Origin: Halomonas sp.
Lineage (GTDB): Bacteria > Pseudomonadota > Gammaproteobacteria > Pseudomonadales > Halomonadaceae
Length of the DNA: 64,000 bases
Reading direction: 5' to 3'
Assembly (NCBI RefSeq): GCF_017983445.1
Contig: NZ_JAGOBJ010000008.1
Location: 124,001-188,000 of the forward strand
The translations under genes and the position numbers were made by a program. Shown here piece by piece: positions 47,914 through 56,575 of this stretch (positions within the stretch are counted from its first letter, which is position 1; each line of letters starts with the position of its first letter). The notes beneath the pieces are model-generated. The model saw only the letters and a list, made by a program, of their open reading frames with translations. It did no database searches and was not told where the DNA came from.

Positions 47914-48810
47914 ATGAGTGCAGACAGTACTTCCGCAAACAGTACTTCCGAGAACAGTACTTTCACGACCGATGCTTCTACACAAAGTACTTCTAAACAA
48001 AGTATTTCTACACGAAGTGCTTCAACAACAAGCTCTTCCCAAGCGCCAGTTCTTGAAACGCGAGGGCTGACAAAAGCGTTCCGCGGCTTTACGGCGGTGG
48101 ATGACGTTAATCTCAGTGTTCAGGAAGGCCATATTCATGCCCTGATCGGGCCTAACGGTGCCGGTAAAACCACCGTATTTAATCTACTTACCAAATTTCT
48201 TCCCCCCACGCGGGGCGAAATTCTGTATCGCGGACAACCGATTACCGCGCTTAAGGCAAATCAGATTGCCCGGCTTGGTTTAGTGCGTTCATTTCAGATT
48301 TCCGCGGTGTTTGCTCACATGACTGCGCTTGAGAATGTGCGTGTTGCGCTTCAGCGACAGCTCGGTACGTCCTTTCATTTCTGGAAGTCGGAAAAATCCC
48401 TCGATCACCTTAATGAGCGTGCCTTGGCGCTGCTTGAAGAAGTAGGGCTGCGCGAGTATGCCGACACGTTAACGGTGGAGATGCCTTACGGACGCAAACG
48501 CGCGCTGGAAGTCGCGACAACGCTGGCGCTAGACCCGGTCATGATGCTGTTGGATGAACCTACCCAAGGTATGGGGGCAGAAGACGTTGACCGTATCGTG
48601 GCGCTGATCAAACGCGTTTCCAAAGGTCGGACGGTTCTGATGGTCGAACACAATCTGAGCGTGGTAAGCCGCCTGTGCGACCAAATCACGGTGCTTGCCC
48701 GGGGCGCTGTTCTTGCCGAAGGTGACTATGAAGGCGTGTCGCGTAATCCGCTGGTGCGTGAAGCGTATATGGGCAGTGACGCCGCTGAAGAAGAGAGGGC
48801 CAGCGCATGA
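47914..48810 (+). CDS. livG: Branched-chain amino acid-type ABC transporter ATPase LivG, with Ser/Thr-rich N-terminal extension
   Basis: 298-residue ABC ATPase. Walker A is GPNGAGKTT (residues 79-87), the LivG-type signature MPYGRKRALEVATTLA replaces canonical LSGGQ as usual for this subfamily, and Walker B is MMLLDEPTQGM. The ATPase core starts near residue 46. Before it lies an unusual 45-residue segment made almost only of Ser, Thr, Ala, Gln and Asn, encoded by a repeated AGTACTTC-like unit. The start overlaps no other gene; livF overlaps its stop by four bases. The cargo is probably leucine, isoleucine or valine, inferred from the flanking catabolic operons. Confidence 0.9.
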   Translation: MSADSTSANSTSENSTFTTDASTQSTSKQSISTRSASTTSSSQAPVLETRGLTKAFRGFTAVDDVNLSVQEGHIHALIGPNGAGKTTVFNLLTKFLPPTRGEILYRGQPITALKANQIARLGLVRSFQISAVFAHMTALENVRVALQRQLGTSFHFWKSEKSLDHLNERALALLEEVGLREYADTLTVEMPYGRKRALEVATTLALDPVMMLLDEPTQGMGAEDVDRIVALIKRVSKGRTVLMVEHNLSVVSRLCDQITVLARGAVLAEGDYEGVSRNPLVREAYMGSDAAEEERASA

Positions 48811-49571
48811 GCATTGCTGATACAGCAGTCGTTGATACGCAAGCCGCTACGCCCGGCACCCACGCGCAGCCGCGCGAAATGCTCAGGATAAAAGACCTGC
48901 ACGCCTTTTATGGCGAGTCGCACATTCTTCATGGGGTGAACTTTGACGTAAAACAGGGCGAGCTTGTCACCCTGTTAGGGCGCAACGGCGCCGGGCGTAG
49001 CACCACGCTCAAGGCCATCATGAACATGGTAGGACGGCGAACGGGCTCTATCGTCATCAATGGCCAGGAAACGCTGGCGATGAAGCCCCACCATATTCCT
49101 CGCCTAGGTATTGGCTATTGCCCTGAGGAGCGGGGGATTTTCTCAAGTCTGGATGTCCATGAAAATCTGCTGTTGCCGCCCACGGTCAGTTCGGGCGGCA
49201 TGAGCCTGGACGACATTTACGCCATGTTCCCCAACTTATATGAGCGGCGCAAAAGCCAGGGAACGCGGCTCTCCGGTGGCGAGCAGCAAATGCTGGCCAT
49301 GGCGCGCATTTTACGGACCGGCGCACGCCTTTTGCTGCTGGATGAAATTACCGAAGGGCTGGCGCCGGTCATCGTGCAGAAACTTGGCGAGGTGTTGGTG
49401 CTGCTCAAGGCCCAGGGAATGACCATTGTGCTGGTCGAGCAGAATTTCCGCTTTGCCGCACCGCTTGCCGACCGCCACTTTGTGATGGATCACGGCCAGA
49501 TAGTAGAAGAGATCAGCGCGGCACAGTTACCTGCGCGGCGCGAGCATCTCAATTCGATGTTAGGGGTATAA
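48807..49571 (+). CDS. livF: Branched-chain amino acid-type ABC transporter ATPase LivF
   Basis: 254-residue ABC ATPase, second nucleotide-binding subunit. Signature LSGGEQQMLAMARIL and Walker B LLLLDEITEGLAP are intact. Walker A reads GRNGAGRSTT, with Arg (R64) where a Lys is canonical; the codon is CGT. The partner LivG keeps its Lys, so the transporter may have one altered ATP site, or this may be a subfamily trait. Translation is coupled to livG by an ATGA overlap. Confidence 0.9.
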   Translation: MSIADTAVVDTQAATPGTHAQPREMLRIKDLHAFYGESHILHGVNFDVKQGELVTLLGRNGAGRSTTLKAIMNMVGRRTGSIVINGQETLAMKPHHIPRLGIGYCPEERGIFSSLDVHENLLLPPTVSSGGMSLDDIYAMFPNLYERRKSQGTRLSGGEQQMLAMARILRTGARLLLLDEITEGLAPVIVQKLGEVLVLLKAQGMTIVLVEQNFRFAAPLADRHFVMDHGQIVEEISAAQLPARREHLNSMLGV

Positions 49572-49636
49572 ACCAGGGTAAAGAGCCAGGCTACGTCGCA
49601 ACACAACAACAAAGGCTTAAGGGCCAGGAGACGAAC

Positions 49637-50860
49637 ATGACGTTAATGAAAAAAACATTGGCTGCCAGCATTGCCGTAGCAGCGGCCTCCAGCATGGCAA
49701 TATCGACAGCGCAGGCCGAGATCAGCGACGGCGAAGTGCGGATTGGCTATCTGGCCGATATGTCGGGTACCTACCGCGACCTGGCTGGTCCTGGTGGCTT
49801 ATCGGCGCTTGAGATGGCGATTGAAGATTTCGGTGGCAGCGTCAATGGCTCGCCCATTGTGGTATTCAGCGCCGACGACCGTAACAGCGCTGATGTCGGT
49901 GCCAATACGGTGCGTGAATGGATCGACCAGCGCAACGTGGATATGGTGGCGGGCCTGGTAGCATCTTCGGTCACCATTGCGGTTACCAAAGTGCTTGAAG
50001 AGAACAACGGCCTGGGCCTTGTGTCGGGTTCCGCCGCTTCAAGCGTTACCAACGAGCACTGCACGCCGAACCATATTCACTGGGTTTACGATACGTATCC
50101 CCTGGCCAACGGTACTGCGAAAGCGGTGGTTGAGCAGGGCGGCGATACCTGGTTCCTGCTTACCGCTGATTACGCCTTCGGCCATGCACTTGAAGCCGAT
50201 GTCACAAGCGTAGTGGAAGCTAACGGTGGTCAAATTGTGGGCGGTGTTCGCCACCCGTTCCCGACCAGCGACTTCTCCTCGTATATTCTTCAGGCCCAAG
50301 GTTCTGGCGCCAAGATTGTCGGTCTGGCCAACGCCGGTGCGGATACGGTTAACGCCATTACCACCGCCAGCCAGTTTGGGTTGACGCAGAGCGGCCAGCA
50401 GCTTGCGGGCCTGTTGATATTTTTGAATGACGTGCATGCGCTGGGCCTTGAAGCCACCCAAAACCTGCTGTTAACCACAGGCTGGTACTGGGATATGGAC
50501 GATCAGGCCCGCGAGTGGTCTGAGCGCTATTTTGAAGAAGTTGGCCGCATGCCTACCATGGTGCAGGCGGGTATCTATTCAAGCACCATGCACTACCTGA
50601 AAGCGGTGGAAGCGGCGGGTACCGACGACCCTGAAACCGTACGTGCCCAGATGGCTGAAGAGCCCATCAATGACTTCTTTGCCCGCAACGGTCGCATCCG
50701 TGAGGATGGCCGCATGGTGCACGATATGTACCTGGCGCAGGTGAAAACTCCGGAAGAGTCCACCGGTGAGTGGGATCTTTACGAAATCCTTAGCACCATT
50801 CCTGCCGAAGAAGCTTACCGCCCGCTGTCTGAAAGCCAGTGCAAACTGGTACAGAACTAA
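49637..50860 (+). CDS. ABC transporter periplasmic substrate-binding protein (LivK/LivJ family)
   Basis: 407 residues with a signal peptide (MKKTLAASIAVAAASSMAIS, cleavage near AQA). The mature part is a type I periplasmic binding protein (Peripla_BP_6): VRIGYLADMSGTYRDLAGPG at the start, SGSAASSV as the usual serine-rich ligand contact region, and TADYAFGHALEADV in the hinge half. It sits between the ATPase and permease genes of one transporter. A stem-loop and short tandem repeats follow it, which often protect the binding-protein part of such transcripts. Ligand is not defined by sequence. Confidence 0.9.
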   Translation: MTLMKKTLAASIAVAAASSMAISTAQAEISDGEVRIGYLADMSGTYRDLAGPGGLSALEMAIEDFGGSVNGSPIVVFSADDRNSADVGANTVREWIDQRNVDMVAGLVASSVTIAVTKVLEENNGLGLVSGSAASSVTNEHCTPNHIHWVYDTYPLANGTAKAVVEQGGDTWFLLTADYAFGHALEADVTSVVEANGGQIVGGVRHPFPTSDFSSYILQAQGSGAKIVGLANAGADTVNAITTASQFGLTQSGQQLAGLLIFLNDVHALGLEATQNLLLTTGWYWDMDDQAREWSERYFEEVGRMPTMVQAGIYSSTMHYLKAVEAAGTDDPETVRAQMAEEPINDFFARNGRIREDGRMVHDMYLAQVKTPEESTGEWDLYEILSTIPAEEAYRPLSESQCKLVQN

Positions 50861-50880
50861 GCCCCGTCTTAGTCATTATT

Positions 50881-50926
50881 AAGCGCCAGGGCATTACCAA
50901 GCGCTAGGTCATTAGCAAGCGTTACC
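50881..50926. repeat. Short 18-bp tandem repeat and hairpin between binding-protein and permease genes
   Basis: Two and a half imperfect 18-bp units beginning AAGCGCCAGG and AAGCGCTAGG lie just after the binding-protein stop. The last unit continues into an inverted repeat CAAGCG-TTAC-CGCTTG (50916-50931). This may stabilise or attenuate the transcript. Confidence 0.5.
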
Positions 50927-50975
50927 GCTTGGGTCGCCGGGTAAGGCGGCCCAACGCGGCGAGGAGATTCGTTCT

Positions 50976-51863
50976 ATGACGATGATATTCGGTGTGCCCA
51001 TGGCGGTATTCATGGGGCAGCTCACTTTGGGGCTGGTCAACGGCGCGTTTTACGCGCTGTTAAGCCTGGGGCTTGCCGTCATTTTTGGGCTTTTAAAAAT
51101 CGTCAACTTTGCGCATGGCGCGCAGTACATGCTGGGCGCATTTGCAGCCCTTTTGGGGTTTCGCTATCTGGGGATTAACTACTGGCTGGCGTTGATTTTA
51201 GTACCGCTGGTGATTGGTGGGCTGGGCATGCTGGTAGAGCGTTTTCTACTACGCCGTATTGCCCATCTGGATCACCTGTACGGGCTTTTATTAACCTTCG
51301 GGCTGGCGCTTATTTTTGAGGGCTCGCTGGTTAACTTCTTTGGCGTTTCAGGTGCCCGCTATGCAACGCCTGAAATACTTCAAGGCGGTTTGAATCTGGG
51401 CTTTATGTTCCTGCCTACGTATCGGGCCTGGGTCTTGGTAGCGGCACTCACCATGTGCCTGTTTACCTGGTTTATGATCGAACGCACCCGGCTAGGCGCG
51501 TATTTGCGTGCGGGTACCGAGAACTCGCAGCTGATGCAGGCGTTCGGGGTCAACGTACCGCTGTTGATCACCCTTACCTACGGCTTTGGCGTAGGGCTGG
51601 CAGCGTTTGCCGGTGTGCTGGCGGCACCGCTTTATCCGGTGTCACCCACCATGGGGTCAAGTCTTTTGATTGTAGTGTTTGCCGTGGTCGTTATCGGCGG
51701 GATGGGGTCGATTCTGGGGGCTATTCTCACCGGGCTGGGGATGGGCATTATTGAAGGGTTAACCAAGGTCTACTATCCGGAAGCCGCCAACACGGTAATT
51801 TTCCTGGTGATGATTTTAGTGCTCATGTTGCGCCCAGCTGGGCTGTTCGGGAAGGAGGCATAG
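50976..51863 (+). CDS. livH: Branched-chain amino acid-type ABC transporter permease LivH
   Basis: 295-residue integral membrane permease with about eight hydrophobic helices. LivH signatures include LTLGLVNGAFYALLSLGLAVIFG, KIVNFAHGAQYMLG and the MGSILGAILTGLGMGIIEG segment near the C-terminus. GAGGAG precedes ATG by nine bases. livM starts 2 bp after its stop codon. Confidence 0.93.
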   Translation: MTMIFGVPMAVFMGQLTLGLVNGAFYALLSLGLAVIFGLLKIVNFAHGAQYMLGAFAALLGFRYLGINYWLALILVPLVIGGLGMLVERFLLRRIAHLDHLYGLLLTFGLALIFEGSLVNFFGVSGARYATPEILQGGLNLGFMFLPTYRAWVLVAALTMCLFTWFMIERTRLGAYLRAGTENSQLMQAFGVNVPLLITLTYGFGVGLAAFAGVLAAPLYPVSPTMGSSLLIVVFAVVVIGGMGSILGAILTGLGMGIIEGLTKVYYPEAANTVIFLVMILVLMLRPAGLFGKEA

Positions 51864-51865
51864 CC

Positions 51866-52858
51866 ATGACCGAATCACACACCTTGAAAGCACCTTCCGT
51901 GGTGGCCAAGCGTCAGCGCCGGGCCAATCAGCGTCGCACGCTCTTCTATATTGCCCTGATAGTGGTGGGGCTGGTGGCGCCGTTTCTGGCTTACCCCGTT
52001 TTCCTGATGAAAATACTCTGCTTTGCGCTATTTGCCTGCGCTTTCAACCTGCTGCTGGGTTATGCAGGATTGCTGTCGTTTGGCCATGCGGCGTTTTTGG
52101 CAACCGGTGGCTATGTAACGGGGTATTTGCTGGCAAGCTACCCGGGGCTCACTCCTGAGCTGGGTATTATTGCCGGTACGCTAGTGGCAACGTTGCTAGG
52201 CGTGCTGTTCGGCGTGTTGTCCATTCGTCGCCAGGGCATCTACTTTGCCATGGTGACGCTGGCGCTGGCGCAACTGATGTTCTTTGTGTTTATCCAGGCA
52301 CCGTTTACCGGTGGGGAAGACGGCCTGCACGGCGTGCCGCGGGGCAATCTGTTTGGGTTTATCAGCCTGAGCAATAACCTGACGATGTACTACTTCGTGT
52401 TTGCTGTTTTTCTGTTTGGGTATGCGCTTATCCAGCGCACCGTGCATTCTCCGTTCGGCCAAGTGCTCAAAGCCATTCGTGAAAACGAGCCGCGGGCCAT
52501 TTCGCTGGGGTACAACGTGGATGCCTATAAGCTGGTGGCGTTTGTTATCTCCGCGGCGTTGGCGGGGCTTGCCGGCTCAACCAAAACCGTAGTGTTTCAG
52601 CTGGCATCCCTTACCGACGCTCATTGGCATATGTCGGGCGAAGTCATCTTGATGACGCTGTTAGGTGGAGTAGGTACGTTGCTGGGGCCGATCATGGGCG
52701 CCGGGCTGGTGGTCAGTTTGCAGCATATTCTAGCGCAGTCGCCGCTGGGTAACTGGGTAAGCGTAATGCTGGGGCTGATCTTTGTGGTCTGTGTATTGAG
52801 CTTTCGAAGCGGCATCGTGGGTGAGCTTGGTAATATGTATCGCAAGAACTTCAAGTAA
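51866..52858 (+). CDS. livM: Branched-chain amino acid-type ABC transporter permease LivM
   Basis: 330-residue permease partner of LivH. A basic cytoplasmic N-terminus is followed by many transmembrane helices with LivM hallmarks: FNLLLGYAGLLSFGHAAF, IRRQGIYFAMVTLALAQ, FTGGEDGLHGVP and IRENEPRAISLGYNV. It is the last gene of the five-gene transporter unit (livG-livF-binding protein-livH-livM) and is followed by a Rho-independent terminator. Confidence 0.94.
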   Translation: MTESHTLKAPSVVAKRQRRANQRRTLFYIALIVVGLVAPFLAYPVFLMKILCFALFACAFNLLLGYAGLLSFGHAAFLATGGYVTGYLLASYPGLTPELGIIAGTLVATLLGVLFGVLSIRRQGIYFAMVTLALAQLMFFVFIQAPFTGGEDGLHGVPRGNLFGFISLSNNLTMYYFVFAVFLFGYALIQRTVHSPFGQVLKAIRENEPRAISLGYNVDAYKLVAFVISAALAGLAGSTKTVVFQLASLTDAHWHMSGEVILMTLLGGVGTLLGPIMGAGLVVSLQHILAQSPLGNWVSVMLGLIFVVCVLSFRSGIVGELGNMYRKNFK

Positions 52859-52909
52859 CTTCAGGCTACGTAAAGCTGTGCTGTTTTGGTTGAGCAGGCC
52901 TTGGAATAG

Positions 52910-52931
52910 GGCGCCCTTGAGGCGCCTTTTT
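52910..52931 (+). terminator. Rho-independent terminator after livM
   Basis: A GGCGCC stem, five-base loop and GGCGCC arm are followed directly by TTTTT. Strong by eye. Confidence 0.85.
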
Positions 52932-53008
52932 CATAGGCATAAGCGTGCCACTCTACGTCGAAGGTCGTGGGCGTCAAATGGTTGCGCAGCACAGGTTTAG
53001 GCGATAAG

Positions 53009-53024
53009 TTAACGTAAACGTCAA
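53009..53024. promoter_or_regulatory. LiuR-type operator upstream of the valine-branch operon
   Basis: On the minus strand it reads TTGACGTTTACGTTAA, matching the LiuR consensus and sharing the ACGT-N2-ACGT core with the palindrome upstream of liuR. It lies 48 bp before the acyl-CoA dehydrogenase start. Confidence 0.75.
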
Positions 53025-53071
53025 TTACAACGACAACATCTAATGTGCGCGCACGTTAGCGGAGATTGGCC

Positions 53072-54226
53072 ATGAACTTTGAGTTGAGTGACGACCAGGT
53101 AGCCTTTGCCGATATGGCGCGAGCCTTCGCCCAAAATGAGCTTGAACCCCATGCTGCACAATGGGACGCCGAGGCTATTTTTCCCGTAGACGTTATCCGT
53201 AAGGCCGGTGAGCTGGGTTTCTGTTCGCTTTACGCGCCGGAAAGCGTAGGCGGGCTGGGCCTTTCACGGTTGGATGCCAGCATTATCTTCGAGCAGCTCT
53301 CCATGGGCTGTACCTCTACCACGGCTTACCTCACCATCCACAATATGGTGACCTGGATGCTTGCCGACTTTGGCCAGCCCGAGGTGGTCGAGCAGTGGGG
53401 GACGAAACTTGCGACCGGTGAACTGCTCGGCTCTTACTGCTTGACCGAGCCCAATGCGGGTTCCGATGCGGCCTCACTTAAAACCACGGCCAAGCGTGAT
53501 GGCGAACATTACGTGCTCAACGGCAGCAAGATGTTTATTTCCGGGGCGGGCAGCACCGATTTTCTGGTGGTGATGGCGCGTACCGGCAGCGAAGGGGCGG
53601 GCGGCGTTTCCGCGTTTGCCGTGGATGCCAAGTCGGAAGGCATCAGCTACGGGCGCAAAGAGGACAAGATGGGCTGGAACAGCCAGCCTACCCGGATGAT
53701 TACTTTTGAAGATGTGCGCGTACCCGCCAATCATCTGCTGGGTAACGAAGGCGACGGCTTCAAGATCGCCATGAAGGGCCTGGATGGTGGGCGGATCAAT
53801 ATCGCCACCTGCTCGATTGGCACCGCCCAGCAGGCGATCAACAAAGCCCGCGAATATATGCTTGAGCGCAAGCAGTTCGGCAAGCGCCTGGCGGAGTTTC
53901 AGGCCCTGCAGTTTCGCCTGGCCGATATGGTCACCGAGCTGGTAGCCGCCCGCCAGTTGGTAAGAATGGCCGCGACCAAACTGGATGCCAACCACGCCGA
54001 TGCCACGACCTACTGCGCTATGGCAAAACGCTTTGCCACCGACGTGGGCTTTAACGTCTGTGATGAGGCGCTGCAGCTATACGGCGGCAACGGCTATATC
54101 AAGGAATACCCCATGGAGCGCTATGTGCGTGACACGCGGGTACATCGGATTCTGGAAGGCTCCAACGAGATAATGCGCCTGATCATTTCGCGCCGAGTGC
54201 TCGCCGATAACGCCGCCGAGCTTTAA
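53072..54226 (+). CDS. Acyl-CoA dehydrogenase, probably isobutyryl-CoA dehydrogenase
   Basis: 384-residue FAD-dependent acyl-CoA dehydrogenase. ATG at 53072 follows GGAG by seven bases. Visible are SYCLTEPNAGSDAASLKTTA, the SKMFISGAGS segment, and the usual catalytic glutamate near the C-terminus (E362 in ILEGSNEIM), unlike the liuA product. Its neighbours are 3-hydroxyisobutyryl-CoA hydrolase and 3-hydroxyisobutyrate dehydrogenase genes, so oxidation of isobutyryl-CoA to methacrylyl-CoA in valine breakdown is the likely reaction. The methacrylyl-CoA hydratase and mmsA of that pathway are not in the window. Confidence 0.88.
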   Translation: MNFELSDDQVAFADMARAFAQNELEPHAAQWDAEAIFPVDVIRKAGELGFCSLYAPESVGGLGLSRLDASIIFEQLSMGCTSTTAYLTIHNMVTWMLADFGQPEVVEQWGTKLATGELLGSYCLTEPNAGSDAASLKTTAKRDGEHYVLNGSKMFISGAGSTDFLVVMARTGSEGAGGVSAFAVDAKSEGISYGRKEDKMGWNSQPTRMITFEDVRVPANHLLGNEGDGFKIAMKGLDGGRINIATCSIGTAQQAINKAREYMLERKQFGKRLAEFQALQFRLADMVTELVAARQLVRMAATKLDANHADATTYCAMAKRFATDVGFNVCDEALQLYGGNGYIKEYPMERYVRDTRVHRILEGSNEIMRLIISRRVLADNAAEL

Positions 54227-54318
54227 TCGCCGAACTATAGCTTCTGAACATATAGCCACTGAGCTTATATTTATCGAACTACAGTAATAATCAATGATTA
54301 TCTATCAAGGATGGTTGA

Positions 54319-55434
54319 ATGAGTAGCGTACTGTTTACCGAGCACTCTACCGATGATGGCCATGCGATCGCTGAAATCAAGCTTAACGCCGAGCGCGCGC
54401 TGAACGCGTTAACGCTAGACATGATCGAGGCCATCCTGCCGCAAATAGACGCCTGGGAAACCGACGAACGCATTGTCGCTATCCTGCTGGATAGCGCTGG
54501 TGAGAAAGCCTTTTGCGCGGGCGGCGATGTGGTCAGCCTCTATAAAGCGATTACCGGCCAGGGCGACCCCGACTTCCCCGAGCGGTTTTTCGAGACGGAA
54601 TACCGCCTGGACTACCGGCTCCACACCTATTCAAAACCGGTTATTTGCTGGGGCAACGGCATCGTGATGGGCGGCGGCATGGGACTTTTAAACGCCAGCA
54701 GCCACCGGGTAGTAACGGAAACCTCCCGCTTGGCCATGCCCGAAGTGACCATTGGCCTGTATCCCGATGTGGGGGCCAGCTGGTTTTTAAATCGCCTGCC
54801 GGGCGGTACCGGGCGGTTTCTAGCCATGACCGGCAGTCAGATTAACGCCCCAGATGCGCTAACCCTGGGCCTGGCCGACCGCTGTATTGCCAGCCACCGC
54901 CGAGAGGAGTTTATCCAAAAACTTATGAACGCAACCTGGGGCTCGGGAGGCAATACCGATGCCCACGGTGTGGTCAACCGCACACTGCGCGAGCTCGAGC
55001 AAGCCTCCAAAGCCGATTTCGCGGAGCTGGATACGCCGGTAGGTAATTTCGCCCCGTTGATTCGCGAGTTGATGGATCACGACACCGCTGAGCAGATGGT
55101 GGCTGCCGTACTGGCGGTGGAAAGCGAAGACAAGTGGTTCAGCAAAGCGCAAAAGACCCTGGCGCACGGCAGCCCGGTTTCCATTAAATTGATCGATGAG
55201 CAGCTAAAGCGCGCCAAACATATGTCGCTTGCCGAAGTGTTTCAGTCAGAGCTCGCGCTTTCGGTCCAGTGCTGCCGTCATCGGGAGTTTCCAGAGGGCG
55301 TACGCGCCTTGCTCGTGGATAAAGACGGCCAGCCCGCCTGGACCTATGCCGATGTAACGGCGGTGGAATACAGCTTTATCAATGAGCTTTTAGCCTCGCC
55401 GTGGCAGACAAGTCCGCTTGCTGATCTTAGGTGA
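54319..55434 (+). CDS. 3-hydroxyisobutyryl-CoA hydrolase (crotonase fold)
   Basis: 371-residue enzyme, longer than a plain enoyl-CoA hydratase and typical of the HIBCH group, which cleaves 3-hydroxyisobutyryl-CoA to the free acid. Signature segments are LNALTLDMIEAI, KAFCAGGDVVSLYKA, NGIVMGGGMGLLNASSHRVV and MPEVTIGLYPDVGASWFLNR. AAGGA precedes ATG. It sits between the dehydrogenase and mmsB, in reaction order. Confidence 0.92.
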   Translation: MSSVLFTEHSTDDGHAIAEIKLNAERALNALTLDMIEAILPQIDAWETDERIVAILLDSAGEKAFCAGGDVVSLYKAITGQGDPDFPERFFETEYRLDYRLHTYSKPVICWGNGIVMGGGMGLLNASSHRVVTETSRLAMPEVTIGLYPDVGASWFLNRLPGGTGRFLAMTGSQINAPDALTLGLADRCIASHRREEFIQKLMNATWGSGGNTDAHGVVNRTLRELEQASKADFAELDTPVGNFAPLIRELMDHDTAEQMVAAVLAVESEDKWFSKAQKTLAHGSPVSIKLIDEQLKRAKHMSLAEVFQSELALSVQCCRHREFPEGVRALLVDKDGQPAWTYADVTAVEYSFINELLASPWQTSPLADLR

Positions 55435-55488
55435 CCCAGACAAAGCAGATGTTCTTGAACGTTAACAACCAACAATAAGGACAATATT

Positions 55489-56388
55489 ATGGCTATCGTG
55501 GCATTTATCGGTTTAGGCAATATGGGCGGCCCTATGGCGGCCAACCTGGTCAAGGCCGGTTACATCGTGCGTGCATTCGACCTGTCAGAAGCCGCCTTGG
55601 AAACAGCTCAGTCACAAGGCTGTGAAGTAGCAAGCTCGGCCCGTGAAGCCGCCGCCGAGGCTGATTTTATTATTTCGATGCTGCCCGCAGGCAAACATGT
55701 AAAAGCGCTGTACGTTGATGGGGATGTGCCGCTGTTTGACGTCGTGCAACCGGGCGCGCTGATTATTGACTGCTCGACCATTGATGCTGATACGGCGCGT
55801 AACGTTGCCGATATCGGTGAAAAACGCGGCATCAGTTTTGTGGATGCGCCGGTGTCCGGTGGGGTAGGCGGTGCCCAGGCCGGCACGCTGACCTTTATTG
55901 TAGGTGGCAGCGATGCCCAGTTCGCGAAGGCTAAGCCCGTACTCGATGCAATGGGCAAAAATATCTTCCACGCGGGCGACCACGGTGCGGGGCAGGTGGC
56001 GAAGGCGTGCAACAACATGCTGCTATCGGTATTGATGGCAGGCACCTGCGAAGCGATCAATATGGGGGTTAAAAACGGCTTGGACCCCGCCGTGCTGTCT
56101 GAAATCATGAAGCAAAGCTCGGGCGGTAACTGGGCACTAAACGTTTACAACCCATACCCTGGGGTAATGGAAAACGCCCCCGCGTCAAAAGGCTATCAAG
56201 GTGGCTTTCAGGTAGACCTGATGATCAAAGACCTGGGGCTTGCCATGGATGTCAGCCAGCAAAGCGCCGCGCCCGTGCCTATGGGCTCTGCCGCCCGCGC
56301 GCTGTTCACGCTTCATAAAGCCGGTGGCAACGGCAAACTCGACTTCTCCAGCCTGATGCAGTTTTATCAGGATAAAAGAGAGTCGTGA
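55489..56388 (+). CDS. mmsB: 3-hydroxyisobutyrate dehydrogenase
   Basis: 299-residue NAD-dependent dehydrogenase that oxidises 3-hydroxyisobutyrate to methylmalonate semialdehyde. The Rossmann loop IGLGNMGGPMAANL, the substrate loop DAPVSGGVGGAQAGTL and the catalytic K172 (GAGQVAKACNNML) are present. AAGGAC lies before ATG. Last gene of the valine-branch operon. Confidence 0.95.
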   Translation: MAIVAFIGLGNMGGPMAANLVKAGYIVRAFDLSEAALETAQSQGCEVASSAREAAAEADFIISMLPAGKHVKALYVDGDVPLFDVVQPGALIIDCSTIDADTARNVADIGEKRGISFVDAPVSGGVGGAQAGTLTFIVGGSDAQFAKAKPVLDAMGKNIFHAGDHGAGQVAKACNNMLLSVLMAGTCEAINMGVKNGLDPAVLSEIMKQSSGGNWALNVYNPYPGVMENAPASKGYQGGFQVDLMIKDLGLAMDVSQQSAAPVPMGSAARALFTLHKAGGNGKLDFSSLMQFYQDKRES

Positions 56389-56416
56389 ATATTGAGGGGT
56401 GAGGGGCGAAAGATGT

Positions 56417-56505
56417 TGTAGCGCGTGGTAACGAATCTTGCGGGGCACGAGCAAATGAGCCACCCGCAGCGGCGGCCCGGCGCGAAAGGGCGGCAAAGCC
56501 ACCCC
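56417..56505. repeat. Dispersed GC-rich repeat, copy 1
   Basis: It shares TGTAGCGCGTGGTAACGA and, after a spacer longer than in copy 2, CACCCGCAGCGGCGGCCCGG followed by GCGAAAGGGCGGC-AA-GCC with the copy at 57291-57363. The end can form a GGGCGGC/GCCxCCC hairpin. It lies between mmsB and the GST gene. Confidence 0.7.
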
Positions 56506-56575
56506 ACTCCTAAACCACCTTTATCTCACGGCGTGATCGGGTAAACTCTTAAAAAACCAACCAATAAGGAACGTT

